Shown: positions 15,560 through 22,745 of the stretch, in pieces
Layout: each line of letters begins with the position of its first letter
How positions within the stretch are numbered: the first letter of the stretch is position 1
DNA from: G963717155 sp963717155
GTDB taxonomy: Bacteria; Actinomycetota; Thermoleophilia; Gaiellales; JALYLC01
Reading direction: 5' to 3'
Assembly (NCBI GenBank): GCA_963717155.1
Contig: OY970326.1
Span: 2,418,001-2,482,000 of the forward strand
Length of the DNA stretch: 64,000 nucleotides
Notes under the pieces: model-generated
What the model was told of the DNA's origin: nothing
What the model saw: only the letters and a program-made list of their open reading frames with translations
Databases searched by the model: none
Translations under genes and position numbers: made by a program

Positions 15560-17140
15560 TCATCGGGTCACACCGCGCCCGAGAAGCTGCGCCGGTGTCC
15601 GCAGAAGCAGTTGAAGGTCGAGTGCGAACGAGTGTCCGCGGGCGTACGCGACATCCATGTCGAGTGCCTCTGCGAACGTCGAGTGGGCGCGAGCGGTGAC
15701 CTGCCAGAAGCCCGTGATTCCCGGCCGCACGACGAAGCGCTCGAAGTGGTGGGGCTGGAAATGGTCGGTCTCGTAGGGAATGCATGGGCGAGGGCCGACG
15801 ATCGACATCTCACCGCGCAGCACGTTGAACAGCTGCGGCAACTCGTCGAGGCTGGTGCGGCGCAGCCAGCGACCCGATGCGGTCACGGCGTCGCGCTGCT
15901 CCAGCTTGTAGAGGCCATTGGCGTTCGGCGCAGCGCGCGAGTCCATGACGTCGCCGATGTACTTCTGGTGCGCGGCCACGTCGACGTCCACGCGCATCGT
16001 CCGGAACTTCAGCGCGGTGAACGGGCGCTTGTCGAACCCCAGGCGCGTCTGGCGGAAGAGGATCGGGCCGTCCGAGTCACGGTGCACCCGCCATGCGATG
16101 TAGGCGAGCAGGGGCGACGTGATCACGATGCCGATCGTCGCAACGACGATGTCCATCGTGCGCTTGGCGACGTCGGACGCACGGCTTACACCGGACGGCG
16201 GCAACGTGAGGATCGGAAAGCCCTCGAGCGTGTCGACCGTCATGTTCGGGCTGTAGAGGTCGAACAGGCGCGGGACGACATCGACGCGCACGTCGTGATG
16301 CGTCAGCTCCCGCGTGGCCGCCAGCGTCGCCTCGGGCGCGTCGCCCGAGAACGCGACGATCACGCGCTCGACACCGAGCTGCTTGACGATCTCCAGCAGC
16401 TCCTCCGCCCGGCCGAGCACGTCGAGCCGATCGAGGCCGTCGGCCTTCGGCTTCGGCGCGTCGTCGACGAAGCCGACGAGCTCGATGCCGTACTCCGGGT
16501 GGTGCATGACCTTGCGCGCGAGCCGCTGACCCACGTCGCCGGCTCCGACGATGATCGTCCGCTGCGAGTACGCCGGGCGGCGCCGGAACCACGACCGGGC
16601 GCACACGCGACCGAGGGCGATGAGCATGATCGCCAGGACCCACGACGCGAGCTCGGGCGCGGGATCGAGCGGCGCGTTGAGCCCGACGGAAAGGCCCCCG
16701 TAGAACAGCAGTGTTCCGACGGTGACGAGCTGCAGGATTCCGACGAGGTCGTTGGTCGTAGGGTGGTGGGTGCGCTCGGTGTCGGGCCGGTAGAGGTCGT
16801 TCAACGACGCGACCGCGATCCACGCGGGAAGGCTCGCGAGCAGCAGGCGGAACTCGAACGGGGCGGCCGAGCCGCCGATCGGGCCGAACACGAGCAGTGC
16901 CACGAAGAACGCGGTGGCAACCGCGAGCAGATCGGCGGCGATGAGCGTGCGCCGGACGAGCGCCCGTCGGCGGACGAGAAGGCCGTGCGCGTCGAGTGCG
17001 CGGCCGTCCGAAGGGGAGTTCTCGCCTGCTCTCCCCTCCAAAAGATCCGGTTCTAGTTGTATGCTCGCCACGGCTTGTTTTCTGCGCCTTTCGCTGCCAG
17101 GAACCAGCAGATTACGTTGCGTTCGACGCGAGGATCGCAC
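15560..17140 (-). CDS. Polyprenyl glycosylphosphotransferase (initiating sugar transferase)
   Basis: A 526-residue WcaJ/CpsE-type enzyme. Four or five hydrophobic helices lie within residues 60-185, a nucleotide-binding CoA-like domain begins TIIVGAGDVGQRLA, and the catalytic bacterial sugar transferase domain occupies the last 190 residues: AKRTMDIVVATIGIVI, GPILFRQTRLGFDKRPF, LKFRTM, LRRTSLDELPQLFNVL and GPRPCIPYE. It loads the first sugar phosphate onto undecaprenyl phosphate to start the EPS repeat. GTG at 17140 gives the longest product; GTG at 17072 is a possible start that would drop a basic leader. No good Shine-Dalgarno precedes either. Confidence 0.9.
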   Translation of the reverse strand: MRSSRRTQRNLLVPGSERRRKQAVASIQLEPDLLEGRAGENSPSDGRALDAHGLLVRRRALVRRTLIAADLLAVATAFFVALLVFGPIGGSAAPFEFRLLLASLPAWIAVASLNDLYRPDTERTHHPTTNDLVGILQLVTVGTLLFYGGLSVGLNAPLDPAPELASWVLAIMLIALGRVCARSWFRRRPAYSQRTIIVGAGDVGQRLARKVMHHPEYGIELVGFVDDAPKPKADGLDRLDVLGRAEELLEIVKQLGVERVIVAFSGDAPEATLAATRELTHHDVRVDVVPRLFDLYSPNMTVDTLEGFPILTLPPSGVSRASDVAKRTMDIVVATIGIVITSPLLAYIAWRVHRDSDGPILFRQTRLGFDKRPFTALKFRTMRVDVDVAAHQKYIGDVMDSRAAPNANGLYKLEQRDAVTASGRWLRRTSLDELPQLFNVLRGEMSIVGPRPCIPYETDHFQPHHFERFVVRPGITGFWQVTARAHSTFAEALDMDVAYARGHSFALDLQLLLRTPAQLLGRGVTR

Positions 17141-17334
17141 GAATTCAGTGCCTTTAGATACCCTCTTTACAAAATCCCCACCGACTGCCGGGCGGACTAG
17201 CCGTTTAGGTAGGTTTTAGGAGAGCTCGCCTCGCTCGACAGGGCCCGCGCCGCGCCTGTACCGCATGGTTATGCGGGTCTCGCAGGATCTTCTCTTCGTC
17301 GCGCCGCCTCGTGGTCTGGCCACGGGGAAGTTGC
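17141..17334 (-). other. Intergenic region upstream of the initiating transferase
   Basis: The first half upstream is GC-rich and includes CGCATAACCATGCG (a 5-bp stem with AACC loop) near 17263-17276. The part nearest the gene, about 17140-17220, is unusually AT-rich for this window, with GGGATTTTGTAAAGAGGGTATC on the coding strand. It probably carries the promoter for the initiating transferase gene, but I cannot place -35 and -10 boxes with confidence. Confidence 0.3.
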
Positions 17335-17838
17335 CTACGGTTGACCCTCGAGTGCCCGCAGAACGCGCGCAGGGACTCCCGCGACGATCGTCCGTGCAGG
17401 AACATCGGCCGTCACGACGGCGCCTGCGCCCACGATCGCGCCTTCCCCCACCGTGACTCCGCCGAGGACGACCGCGCCGGAGCCGAGGCTCGCGCCACGG
17501 CAGATGCGCGTGCGCACGAGCTCCCAGTCGCCGTCCGCCTGACGGCTGCCGTCGGCGGTGGTCGCGCGCGGGAACGTGTCGTTGACGAACATCACGCCGT
17601 GCCCGACGAAGACCTCGTCCTCGATCTCGACCCCGTCGCAGACGAAGGTGTGGCTCTGGATCTTGCAGCGTGCGCCGATCGACGCGCCCCGCTGGATCTC
17701 GACGAACGTGCCGACGTGGGTTCCATCGCCGATCCGGCAGCCGTACAGGTTCGTGAACGAGCGCACCACGACGCCGTCCCCGAACGAGACGTCGTCCAGC
17801 AGGCGGTGCGGCGCGTCGTTGGCGGGAGCGTCAGCCAC
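17335..17838 (-). CDS. Hexapeptide N-acetyltransferase (WbpD/WlbB-like)
   Basis: A 167-residue left-handed beta-helix acetyltransferase. The repeats run from FGDGVVVRSFTNLYGCRIGD to EGAIVGAGAVVTADVPA; VGHGVMFVNDTFPRAT is the characteristic active-site loop of the WbpD/WlbB group, which acetylates the 3-amino group of UDP-2-acetamido-3-amino-uronic acid. Its start overlaps the end of the DegT aminotransferase gene by 8 bases, fitting consecutive steps: transamination, then N-acetylation. The final RALEGQP lies just before the AT-rich promoter region of the next gene. Confidence 0.82.
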   Translation of the reverse strand: MADAPANDAPHRLLDDVSFGDGVVVRSFTNLYGCRIGDGTHVGTFVEIQRGASIGARCKIQSHTFVCDGVEIEDEVFVGHGVMFVNDTFPRATTADGSRQADGDWELVRTRICRGASLGSGAVVLGGVTVGEGAIVGAGAVVTADVPARTIVAGVPARVLRALEGQP

Positions 17839-18967
17839 CGCGGAAGAACTGACCGATCGCCTCGACGACCGTGGCGAGCTGCTGCTCGGAGATGCCCGGG
17901 TAGATGGGCAGCGAGAGCAGCTCGTCGGCGAGCGCCTCGGTGACCGGGAAGTCGCCGCGCGCGTGCCCGAGCCACGCGAAGGCCGGTGAGAGGTGGACAG
18001 GCTGCGGGTAGTGGCGGCCCGTCTGGATCCCCCGAGACGAGAGGTACTGGCCGAGCCGAGCCTGCTGACGCGTGCGGATCGGGTACAGGTGCCACACAGG
18101 CTCGCTCTCGGAGGCCACCGGCGGCACCGCGAGATCGCCGATGCCCGCGAGGCTCTCGTTGTAGTAGCGCGCCGCCTCGCGACGCTGCGCGTTCCAGTCG
18201 TCGAGGAGCGGGAGCTTGCGCAGCAGGACGAGCGCCTGAATCGTGTCGAGGCGAGAGGTGTACCCCTCGAGCTCGTGCTCGTACTTCAACCGCTGACCGT
18301 GCTCGCGCAGCACCCGCACGCGTTCGGCGAGCTCATCGTCGGACGTGACGACGGCGCCTGCGTCGCCGAACGCACCGAGGTTCTTGGCGGGGTAGAAGCT
18401 GAACGCGCCGAAGCTGCCGGCCTGCCCGGCGGCCACGCCGTTGCGCGTGGCGCCATGCGCCTGGCACGCGTCCTCGACGACGACGAGGTCGTTGCGTCGG
18501 GCGATCGCCCCGATCGCCCGCATATCGGCGAGCTGTCCGTACAGGTGCACCGGAACGACGAAGCGCGTACGGGGCCCGACCGCCGCGGCCGCGGCCCCGA
18601 CGTCGATGTTGTAGTCGCTCTCGCTCGCGTCGACGAGCACGGGCCGCGCCCCTGCCTGGGTCACGGCCTCGACCGTTGCGACGAAGGTGTTGGCGGGAAC
18701 GATCGCCTCGTCGCCCGGCTCGAGCCGCGCGGCGAGCATCCCGAGCCGCAGGCCGTCGAGGCCGCTGGCGACGCCGACACAGATCGGCGTTCCGCAGTAG
18801 GTCGCGAATGCTCGCTCGAACTCGGCAACCGCCGGGCCGTTCGAGAAGGCACCCGTGTCGATGAGGTCTCCGAACGCGTCGAGAAGCTCAGCCCGCAGGT
18901 CGGCGTGCATGAGCCCGAGATCGACGAACGGCACGGTAGGACGCACACGCGTCTGTTCGATAGTCAC
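17831..18967 (-). CDS. DegT/DnrJ/EryC1 sugar aminotransferase (WbpE-like)
   Basis: A 378-residue PLP-dependent enzyme. VPFVDLGLMHADLRAELLDA is the family N-terminus, VEDACQAHGA carries the Asp that contacts PLP nitrogen, and SFYPAKNLGAFGDAGAV has the Schiff-base lysine. RQYPQP-type text (GRHYPQPVHLSPAF) near the C-terminus is usual for nucleotide-sugar aminotransferases. It would convert a 3-keto UDP-sugar, made by the Gfo/Idh/MocA enzyme, to the 3-amino form. I use GTG at 18967 (MTIEQTRVRP); the frame stays open for another 108 codons upstream but that part crosses the divergent promoter region and looks non-coding. Confidence 0.87.
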   Translation of the reverse strand: MTIEQTRVRPTVPFVDLGLMHADLRAELLDAFGDLIDTGAFSNGPAVAEFERAFATYCGTPICVGVASGLDGLRLGMLAARLEPGDEAIVPANTFVATVEAVTQAGARPVLVDASESDYNIDVGAAAAAVGPRTRFVVPVHLYGQLADMRAIGAIARRNDLVVVEDACQAHGATRNGVAAGQAGSFGAFSFYPAKNLGAFGDAGAVVTSDDELAERVRVLREHGQRLKYEHELEGYTSRLDTIQALVLLRKLPLLDDWNAQRREAARYYNESLAGIGDLAVPPVASESEPVWHLYPIRTRQQARLGQYLSSRGIQTGRHYPQPVHLSPAFAWLGHARGDFPVTEALADELLSLPIYPGISEQQLATVVEAIGQFFRGG

Positions 18968-19123
18968 CGTCCAACAGTAACGGTCATCGGGGCGATTCGC
19001 AGGTGCGTAGGTCACCGAAAACGACCGATCTCGAAGTACGGTGGGTAGATGGTGCTTCCGAGAGAGGGACAGAACGCGGAACCGGGAATCTCTCGCGGGA
19101 CCGTTTCCGAGGGGGGAAGGGCG

Positions 19124-20566
19124 ATGCTCGATTCCACACACGAGTCGCAGGTGCTCCGTACGCTCGGCGTCCCGGTCGACGGCGGGCTCGCACCTCCCGT
19201 GTCGCGCGCGCAGCTCCCTGGATGCGCTCGACTCTGGCGGCATGGAAGCGACGCGCCGCCCGAGCTGATCTGCGTTCGTGCCGGCGCGCACCCTGGCCCA
19301 CTCGTGCGGGGCGCGTTCCTGCTCAGGTCGATCCCGATCTTCGGCCAGGTCTGGCCCGACGCGGAGGCCACGGGCGTGCTGGCGGCGCGCGGCGAGGGCT
19401 GGAAGGCGGACGAGCCCATCGTCGATCGCGACGGCGCCCGCGTCGGCTCCGTCTGGCGCGCGGACGACGGGAGCATCCTCCTGCCGTTCGATCCCGACGA
19501 GCTCGACCTCGCCCTCCTTTCGGAGGGCTATCTCGCGAGCGAGGGCTCGCCGCTGGCCGGCCGCGCCGAGGCCGCCGCTCGCTACCTCTACTACCGCCTG
19601 CGCCCGATCATGCCGCGTGCACTCCAGATCGGTCTACGCCGAGCGCACGGGCGCGTCCGCGAGGGCGTGACCTTTCCCCGCTGGCCGGTCGAGACTGCCC
19701 GGCACGACCTGCATGCGTACCTGCTGGCACGCGTCGCCGAGATCGCCGACGAACCCGTTCCGTGGCTCGCGGCATGGCCGCGCGGTCGCAGCTGGGCCCT
19801 CGTACTGACGCACGACGTCGAGACCTCGCTCGGGCACGACAACGTGCACGTCATGCGCAAGATCGAGGAGCAGGCCGGGTTCCGCTCGTCGTGGAACTTC
19901 GTGCCAGAGCGCTACAGCGTGGATGGCGGACTGCTGCGCGAGCTCGGCGCCGGCGGGTTCGAGGTCGGAGTCCACGGGCTGCGCCACGACGGGCGCGACC
20001 TCGAGTCGATGTCGACGCTGCGCAAACGCCTGCCCGAGATCCGCCGGTACGCCGAGCTGTGGGGCGCGGTCGGATTCCGCGCACCGGCGACCCAGCGGGG
20101 CTGGAACATGATCCCCGAGCTCGGCTTCGACTACGACTCCTCGTACCCGGACACCGATCCCTACGAGCCCCAGCGCGGTGGCTGCTGCAGCTGGTTCCCG
20201 TTCTTCAACCGCGACACCGTCGAGCTGCCGATCACGTTGCCGCAGGATCACACGCTGTTCGTGATCCTCGGCCAGACCGACGAGACCGCATGGGTCGAGA
20301 AGATGGATCACCTGCGGCAGGTCGGTGGCATGGCGCTCCTGATCACGCACCCCGACTACATGCTCGACGAGACGCGCCTCGGCGCCTACTCGCGCCTGCT
20401 CGCGCACGCCGCGGCCGACGATGGCGTCTGGCGCGCGCTGCCCCGTGACGTCAGTGCATGGTGGAGGAGCCGCGCCGCGTCGCGCATCGAGCTCGTGGAC
20501 GGCGACTGGAAGGTGGTTGGGCCGGCGTCGCAAGATGCCGATATCAGGTACGTGACACCTGGCTGA
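19124..20566 (+). CDS. Polysaccharide deacetylase-like protein (NodB fold)
   Basis: A 480-residue protein. After an unassigned N-terminal half, a NodB-type domain begins at WALVLTHDVET (metal-binding His-Asp), with EVGVHGLRHDGRDLESM as the second motif and GFRAPATQRGWNMIPELGFD as motif 3; the C-terminal MALLITHPDYM resembles motif 5. CE4 enzymes remove N-acetyl groups from polysaccharides; this form resembles those placed in EPS loci with FemAB proteins. No signal peptide is visible, so it may act on lipid-linked intermediates inside the cell or leave by another route. ATG 19124 is preferred over ATG 19049 because of the strong GGGGGGAAGG just before it. Confidence 0.75.
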   Translation: MLDSTHESQVLRTLGVPVDGGLAPPVSRAQLPGCARLWRHGSDAPPELICVRAGAHPGPLVRGAFLLRSIPIFGQVWPDAEATGVLAARGEGWKADEPIVDRDGARVGSVWRADDGSILLPFDPDELDLALLSEGYLASEGSPLAGRAEAAARYLYYRLRPIMPRALQIGLRRAHGRVREGVTFPRWPVETARHDLHAYLLARVAEIADEPVPWLAAWPRGRSWALVLTHDVETSLGHDNVHVMRKIEEQAGFRSSWNFVPERYSVDGGLLRELGAGGFEVGVHGLRHDGRDLESMSTLRKRLPEIRRYAELWGAVGFRAPATQRGWNMIPELGFDYDSSYPDTDPYEPQRGGCCSWFPFFNRDTVELPITLPQDHTLFVILGQTDETAWVEKMDHLRQVGGMALLITHPDYMLDETRLGAYSRLLAHAAADDGVWRALPRDVSAWWRSRAASRIELVDGDWKVVGPASQDADIRYVTPG

Positions 20567-20574
20567 CCGAAAGG

Positions 20575-20586
20575 GTGTCCGGACAC
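20575..20586. promoter_or_regulatory. 12-bp palindrome upstream of response regulator gene
   Basis: GTGTCCGGACAC is perfectly symmetrical and lies 9 bases after the deacetylase stop and 59 bases before the response regulator start. It may be a binding site for a dimeric regulator, possibly the LuxR-type protein encoded next. This is inference from symmetry and place. Confidence 0.35.
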
Positions 20587-20621
20587 ACAAAAATCACTAA
20601 TTCAGGCCTAATCGCGGCAAT

Positions 20622-20637
20622 CCTCCCCGAAAGGAGG
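20622..20637 (+). promoter_or_regulatory. Hairpin that contains the Shine-Dalgarno of the response regulator gene
   Basis: CCTCC and GGAGG pair around CCGAAA. The right arm GGAGG is the core of AAAGGAGGT, an almost ideal ribosome site seven bases before the ATG at 20645. When folded, the site is closed, so translation could depend on melting, a ligand or upstream ribosomes. Seen in the sequence; regulation is inferred. The 5-bp stem is short. Confidence 0.45.
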
Positions 20638-20644
20638 TAATTTT

Positions 20645-21379
20645 ATGCTCGCAGGCCTCGAAGCGAGGGAGTTTGTGGCGCGGCACCACCCCCACGAACG
20701 GGCGGCCATCCTGGTCGGCCAGCAGCCGCTCCTGCTCGACGCTGTCGAGCAGATGTTGGCTCGAGTCTCGATGCAGTCGCTCGCCAAGGTGAGCTCGCCG
20801 CAGGAGGCGCTGGTGCTTGCCGTCGAGCATGACGCCGATCTGCTCGTGATCGACGTCGAGGACAGCGATCCGGAGGCCCGGCCCCTCGCGTGCATGCACA
20901 ACGCGCTCGCGCAGGTTCCCGGCCTGCGTGCGGTCGTGATGTCGTCCTCGGAGGATCCGCACTCGGTCAACGACGCGTTCGCGGCCGGTGCGAGCGCCTA
21001 CGTGCTCAAGCGCACGCGCTCGGACGACCTGGCCACGGTGGTGCGCCAGCTGTTCGACCGCTCGATCTACCACGCACCTGTGCGGCACGCCGATGCTCCG
21101 CCGATCACCTCCAGCCCCTCCGAGGTCGACACGCCCAGGCTCACGCGCCGCGAGCACGAGATCCTCTCGCTCGTCGTCGAAGGGCGCACGAACGGCGAGA
21201 TCGCGAAGCTGCTCTGGGTGACCGAGCAGACCGTCAAGTTCCACCTCGCCAACCTCTACCGCAAGCTCGGCGTGTCGAACCGCACGCAGGCGAGCTACTG
21301 GGCGCACGGCTTCGGGATCGTCACGGGCGGCGTGTGGAGCGCCTCGTCGGCACCCCCGATGCGCGTGCCCCCGAGCTGA
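20645..21379 (+). CDS. LuxR/NarL-type response regulator with atypical receiver
   Basis: A 244-residue two-domain protein. The receiver spans about residues 20-140, with phospho-acceptor-type Asp70 in LLVIDVEDS and Lys122 in AYVLKRT. The acidic pair that binds magnesium, normally found after strand 1, is replaced by Gly25-Gln26-Gln27 (AILVGQQPLLL), so normal phosphorylation is doubtful. The C-terminal helix-turn-helix reads LTRREHEILSLVVEGRTNGE and TVKFHLANLYRKLGVSNRT, a clear LuxR DNA-binding domain. It follows the EPS deacetylase on the same strand and is a candidate regulator of the EPS locus. No histidine kinase lies nearby. Its ribosome site lies in a small hairpin. Confidence 0.85.
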   Translation: MLAGLEAREFVARHHPHERAAILVGQQPLLLDAVEQMLARVSMQSLAKVSSPQEALVLAVEHDADLLVIDVEDSDPEARPLACMHNALAQVPGLRAVVMSSSEDPHSVNDAFAAGASAYVLKRTRSDDLATVVRQLFDRSIYHAPVRHADAPPITSSPSEVDTPRLTRREHEILSLVVEGRTNGEIAKLLWVTEQTVKFHLANLYRKLGVSNRTQASYWAHGFGIVTGGVWSASSAPPMRVPPS

Positions 21380-21398
21380 GCCTCCGCCCCGACGAGCG

Positions 21399-22745
21399 CT
21401 ACGCGAACGTCCGCAGGGCGGCGACCGGTACGTCGAGCCAGGCGGGTAGGAAGCGAACGGCGTACAGCAGCTCGTCCACCGCCTTCTCGGCCTCGAGGGC
21501 CCGGACGATGCGGTCGTCGATCGCGATCGGCGCGTTGCGGACGCGCAACCCCGCGCCATAGGCCTCGCGCAGCCCGCGCCGCGCGGAGTCGATCCAGGCC
21601 GCAGCGACCGCGGGTTCGGCCTGCCGCCCCTCGGCGGCCTGCCGCCCGCGCACCCAGTGTGCCGCATGGTCGACCGACCGGAGCAGCGTGGCGAGGTCGC
21701 GCAGCGGCGTGTGCGGAGCTCGCCGCGCCGCGAGCGCCGCCGCCGGCTCTCCCTCGAAGTCGACGATCCACACGCGCGAGCCGCGCAGCAGGAGCTGGCC
21801 CAGGTGCAGGTCGCCGTGCACCCGGCAGACGAGTGGAGGCGGGGCGGCGTCCAGCCCTGCGAGTGCGGCCCGGAGCTCCGGCTCGGCCTCGCGCAGCGCG
21901 CCCGCCGGCTCGGGCGGCAGCACGGCCAGCGCCTGCTCGATCAGGCGCTCGGCGGCGAGCCGCCAGCGCGTGGTCTCAAGCGGGCTCGCGAGCGTCCCGG
22001 CGGCCGCCAGGGCCGCGTGCAGGGCCGCGACGGCATCGCCGGCGCCCGGCGCCCACGCGGCCGGCGCCAGCGCGGCCTCGTCCACGTTCCCGCGCTCGAG
22101 CAGACGCTCCAACTCGCCCTCGGCGAGCGCCCAGCCATCGACCGCGCGCGCGATGTAGTCCTGCGCCAGCAGGAATCCAGCATCACCGAGATCGTCCACC
22201 CACAGCGTCGCGGCGCCATGCACGGCGGGGACGCTCGGCACTCCGTCCCGGGTGAGCCTGCGGGTCAGCTCGATCTCGGGGTGGACGCCCCATGCGAGCC
22301 GCCGGTAGCACTTGAGCGCGACACGCTCGTCGAGCACGAGCGTCGTGTTCGACTGGTCGGCTCCGAGGTGTCTGAGCGAGCCACCGGGATCCGCCGAGAC
22401 GGGCGCGGGACCGGCAACGGCGTCGACCCGGCAGCCCATGCCCGCGAGCGTGCCGCCGCGCAACACGAGGGCGGCCAGCGTCCTCCACAGCGGATCCTCG
22501 GCGGGCGGCTCCTCGAGCTCGCCGCGAGCCCCCACGCGCGCGGGCAGCGTGTAGATCTCGCGGCTGCCGCCGGCGTCGGTGACCTGCACGATCGCGAGCG
22601 ACGCGCCGGCCGGGTCGGGCTGCAAGGAGGCGAGCAGGCGGACGTCGGCGACCTCCGCGCCCTTCCCGGCGTACCAGCGAAACCCGGCGAGCGCATGCCC
22701 GTCGAGGCGGGCGACCGACTCAGACAGCTCGCGCGACGGGGGCAC
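21399..22745 (-). CDS. Stand-alone maltokinase-like sugar kinase
   Basis: A 448-residue kinase of the maltokinase/aminoglycoside phosphotransferase fold. The N-terminal cap (FRWYAGKGAEVADVRLLASL) is that of maltokinases, ADQSNTTLVL is the nucleotide-binding part, and HGDLHLGQLLL (Asp312) plus WIVDFEGEPAAAL are the catalytic and metal loops. Maltokinase makes maltose 1-phosphate for GlgE; related actinobacterial proteins phosphorylate glucosamine. A second maltokinase domain is fused to TreS at about 31-32 kb, so this copy may have a different sugar. It overlaps the GT1 glycosyltransferase gene by 26 bases, suggesting a linked role. Confidence 0.75.
   Translation of the reverse strand: MPPSRELSESVARLDGHALAGFRWYAGKGAEVADVRLLASLQPDPAGASLAIVQVTDAGGSREIYTLPARVGARGELEEPPAEDPLWRTLAALVLRGGTLAGMGCRVDAVAGPAPVSADPGGSLRHLGADQSNTTLVLDERVALKCYRRLAWGVHPEIELTRRLTRDGVPSVPAVHGAATLWVDDLGDAGFLLAQDYIARAVDGWALAEGELERLLERGNVDEAALAPAAWAPGAGDAVAALHAALAAAGTLASPLETTRWRLAAERLIEQALAVLPPEPAGALREAEPELRAALAGLDAAPPPLVCRVHGDLHLGQLLLRGSRVWIVDFEGEPAAALAARRAPHTPLRDLATLLRSVDHAAHWVRGRQAAEGRQAEPAVAAAWIDSARRGLREAYGAGLRVRNAPIAIDDRIVRALEAEKAVDELLYAVRFLPAWLDVPVAALRTFA

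Noticed and set aside
17141..17334. Possible riboswitch in the leader of the initiating transferase gene
   Set aside because: I looked for known GEMM-type or other conserved cores and did not find them; only one short hairpin is visible.
18968..19291. N-terminal extension of the DegT aminotransferase by 108 codons
   Set aside because: The extension crosses the divergent promoter and overlaps the deacetylase start; family similarity begins at MTIEQTRVRP.
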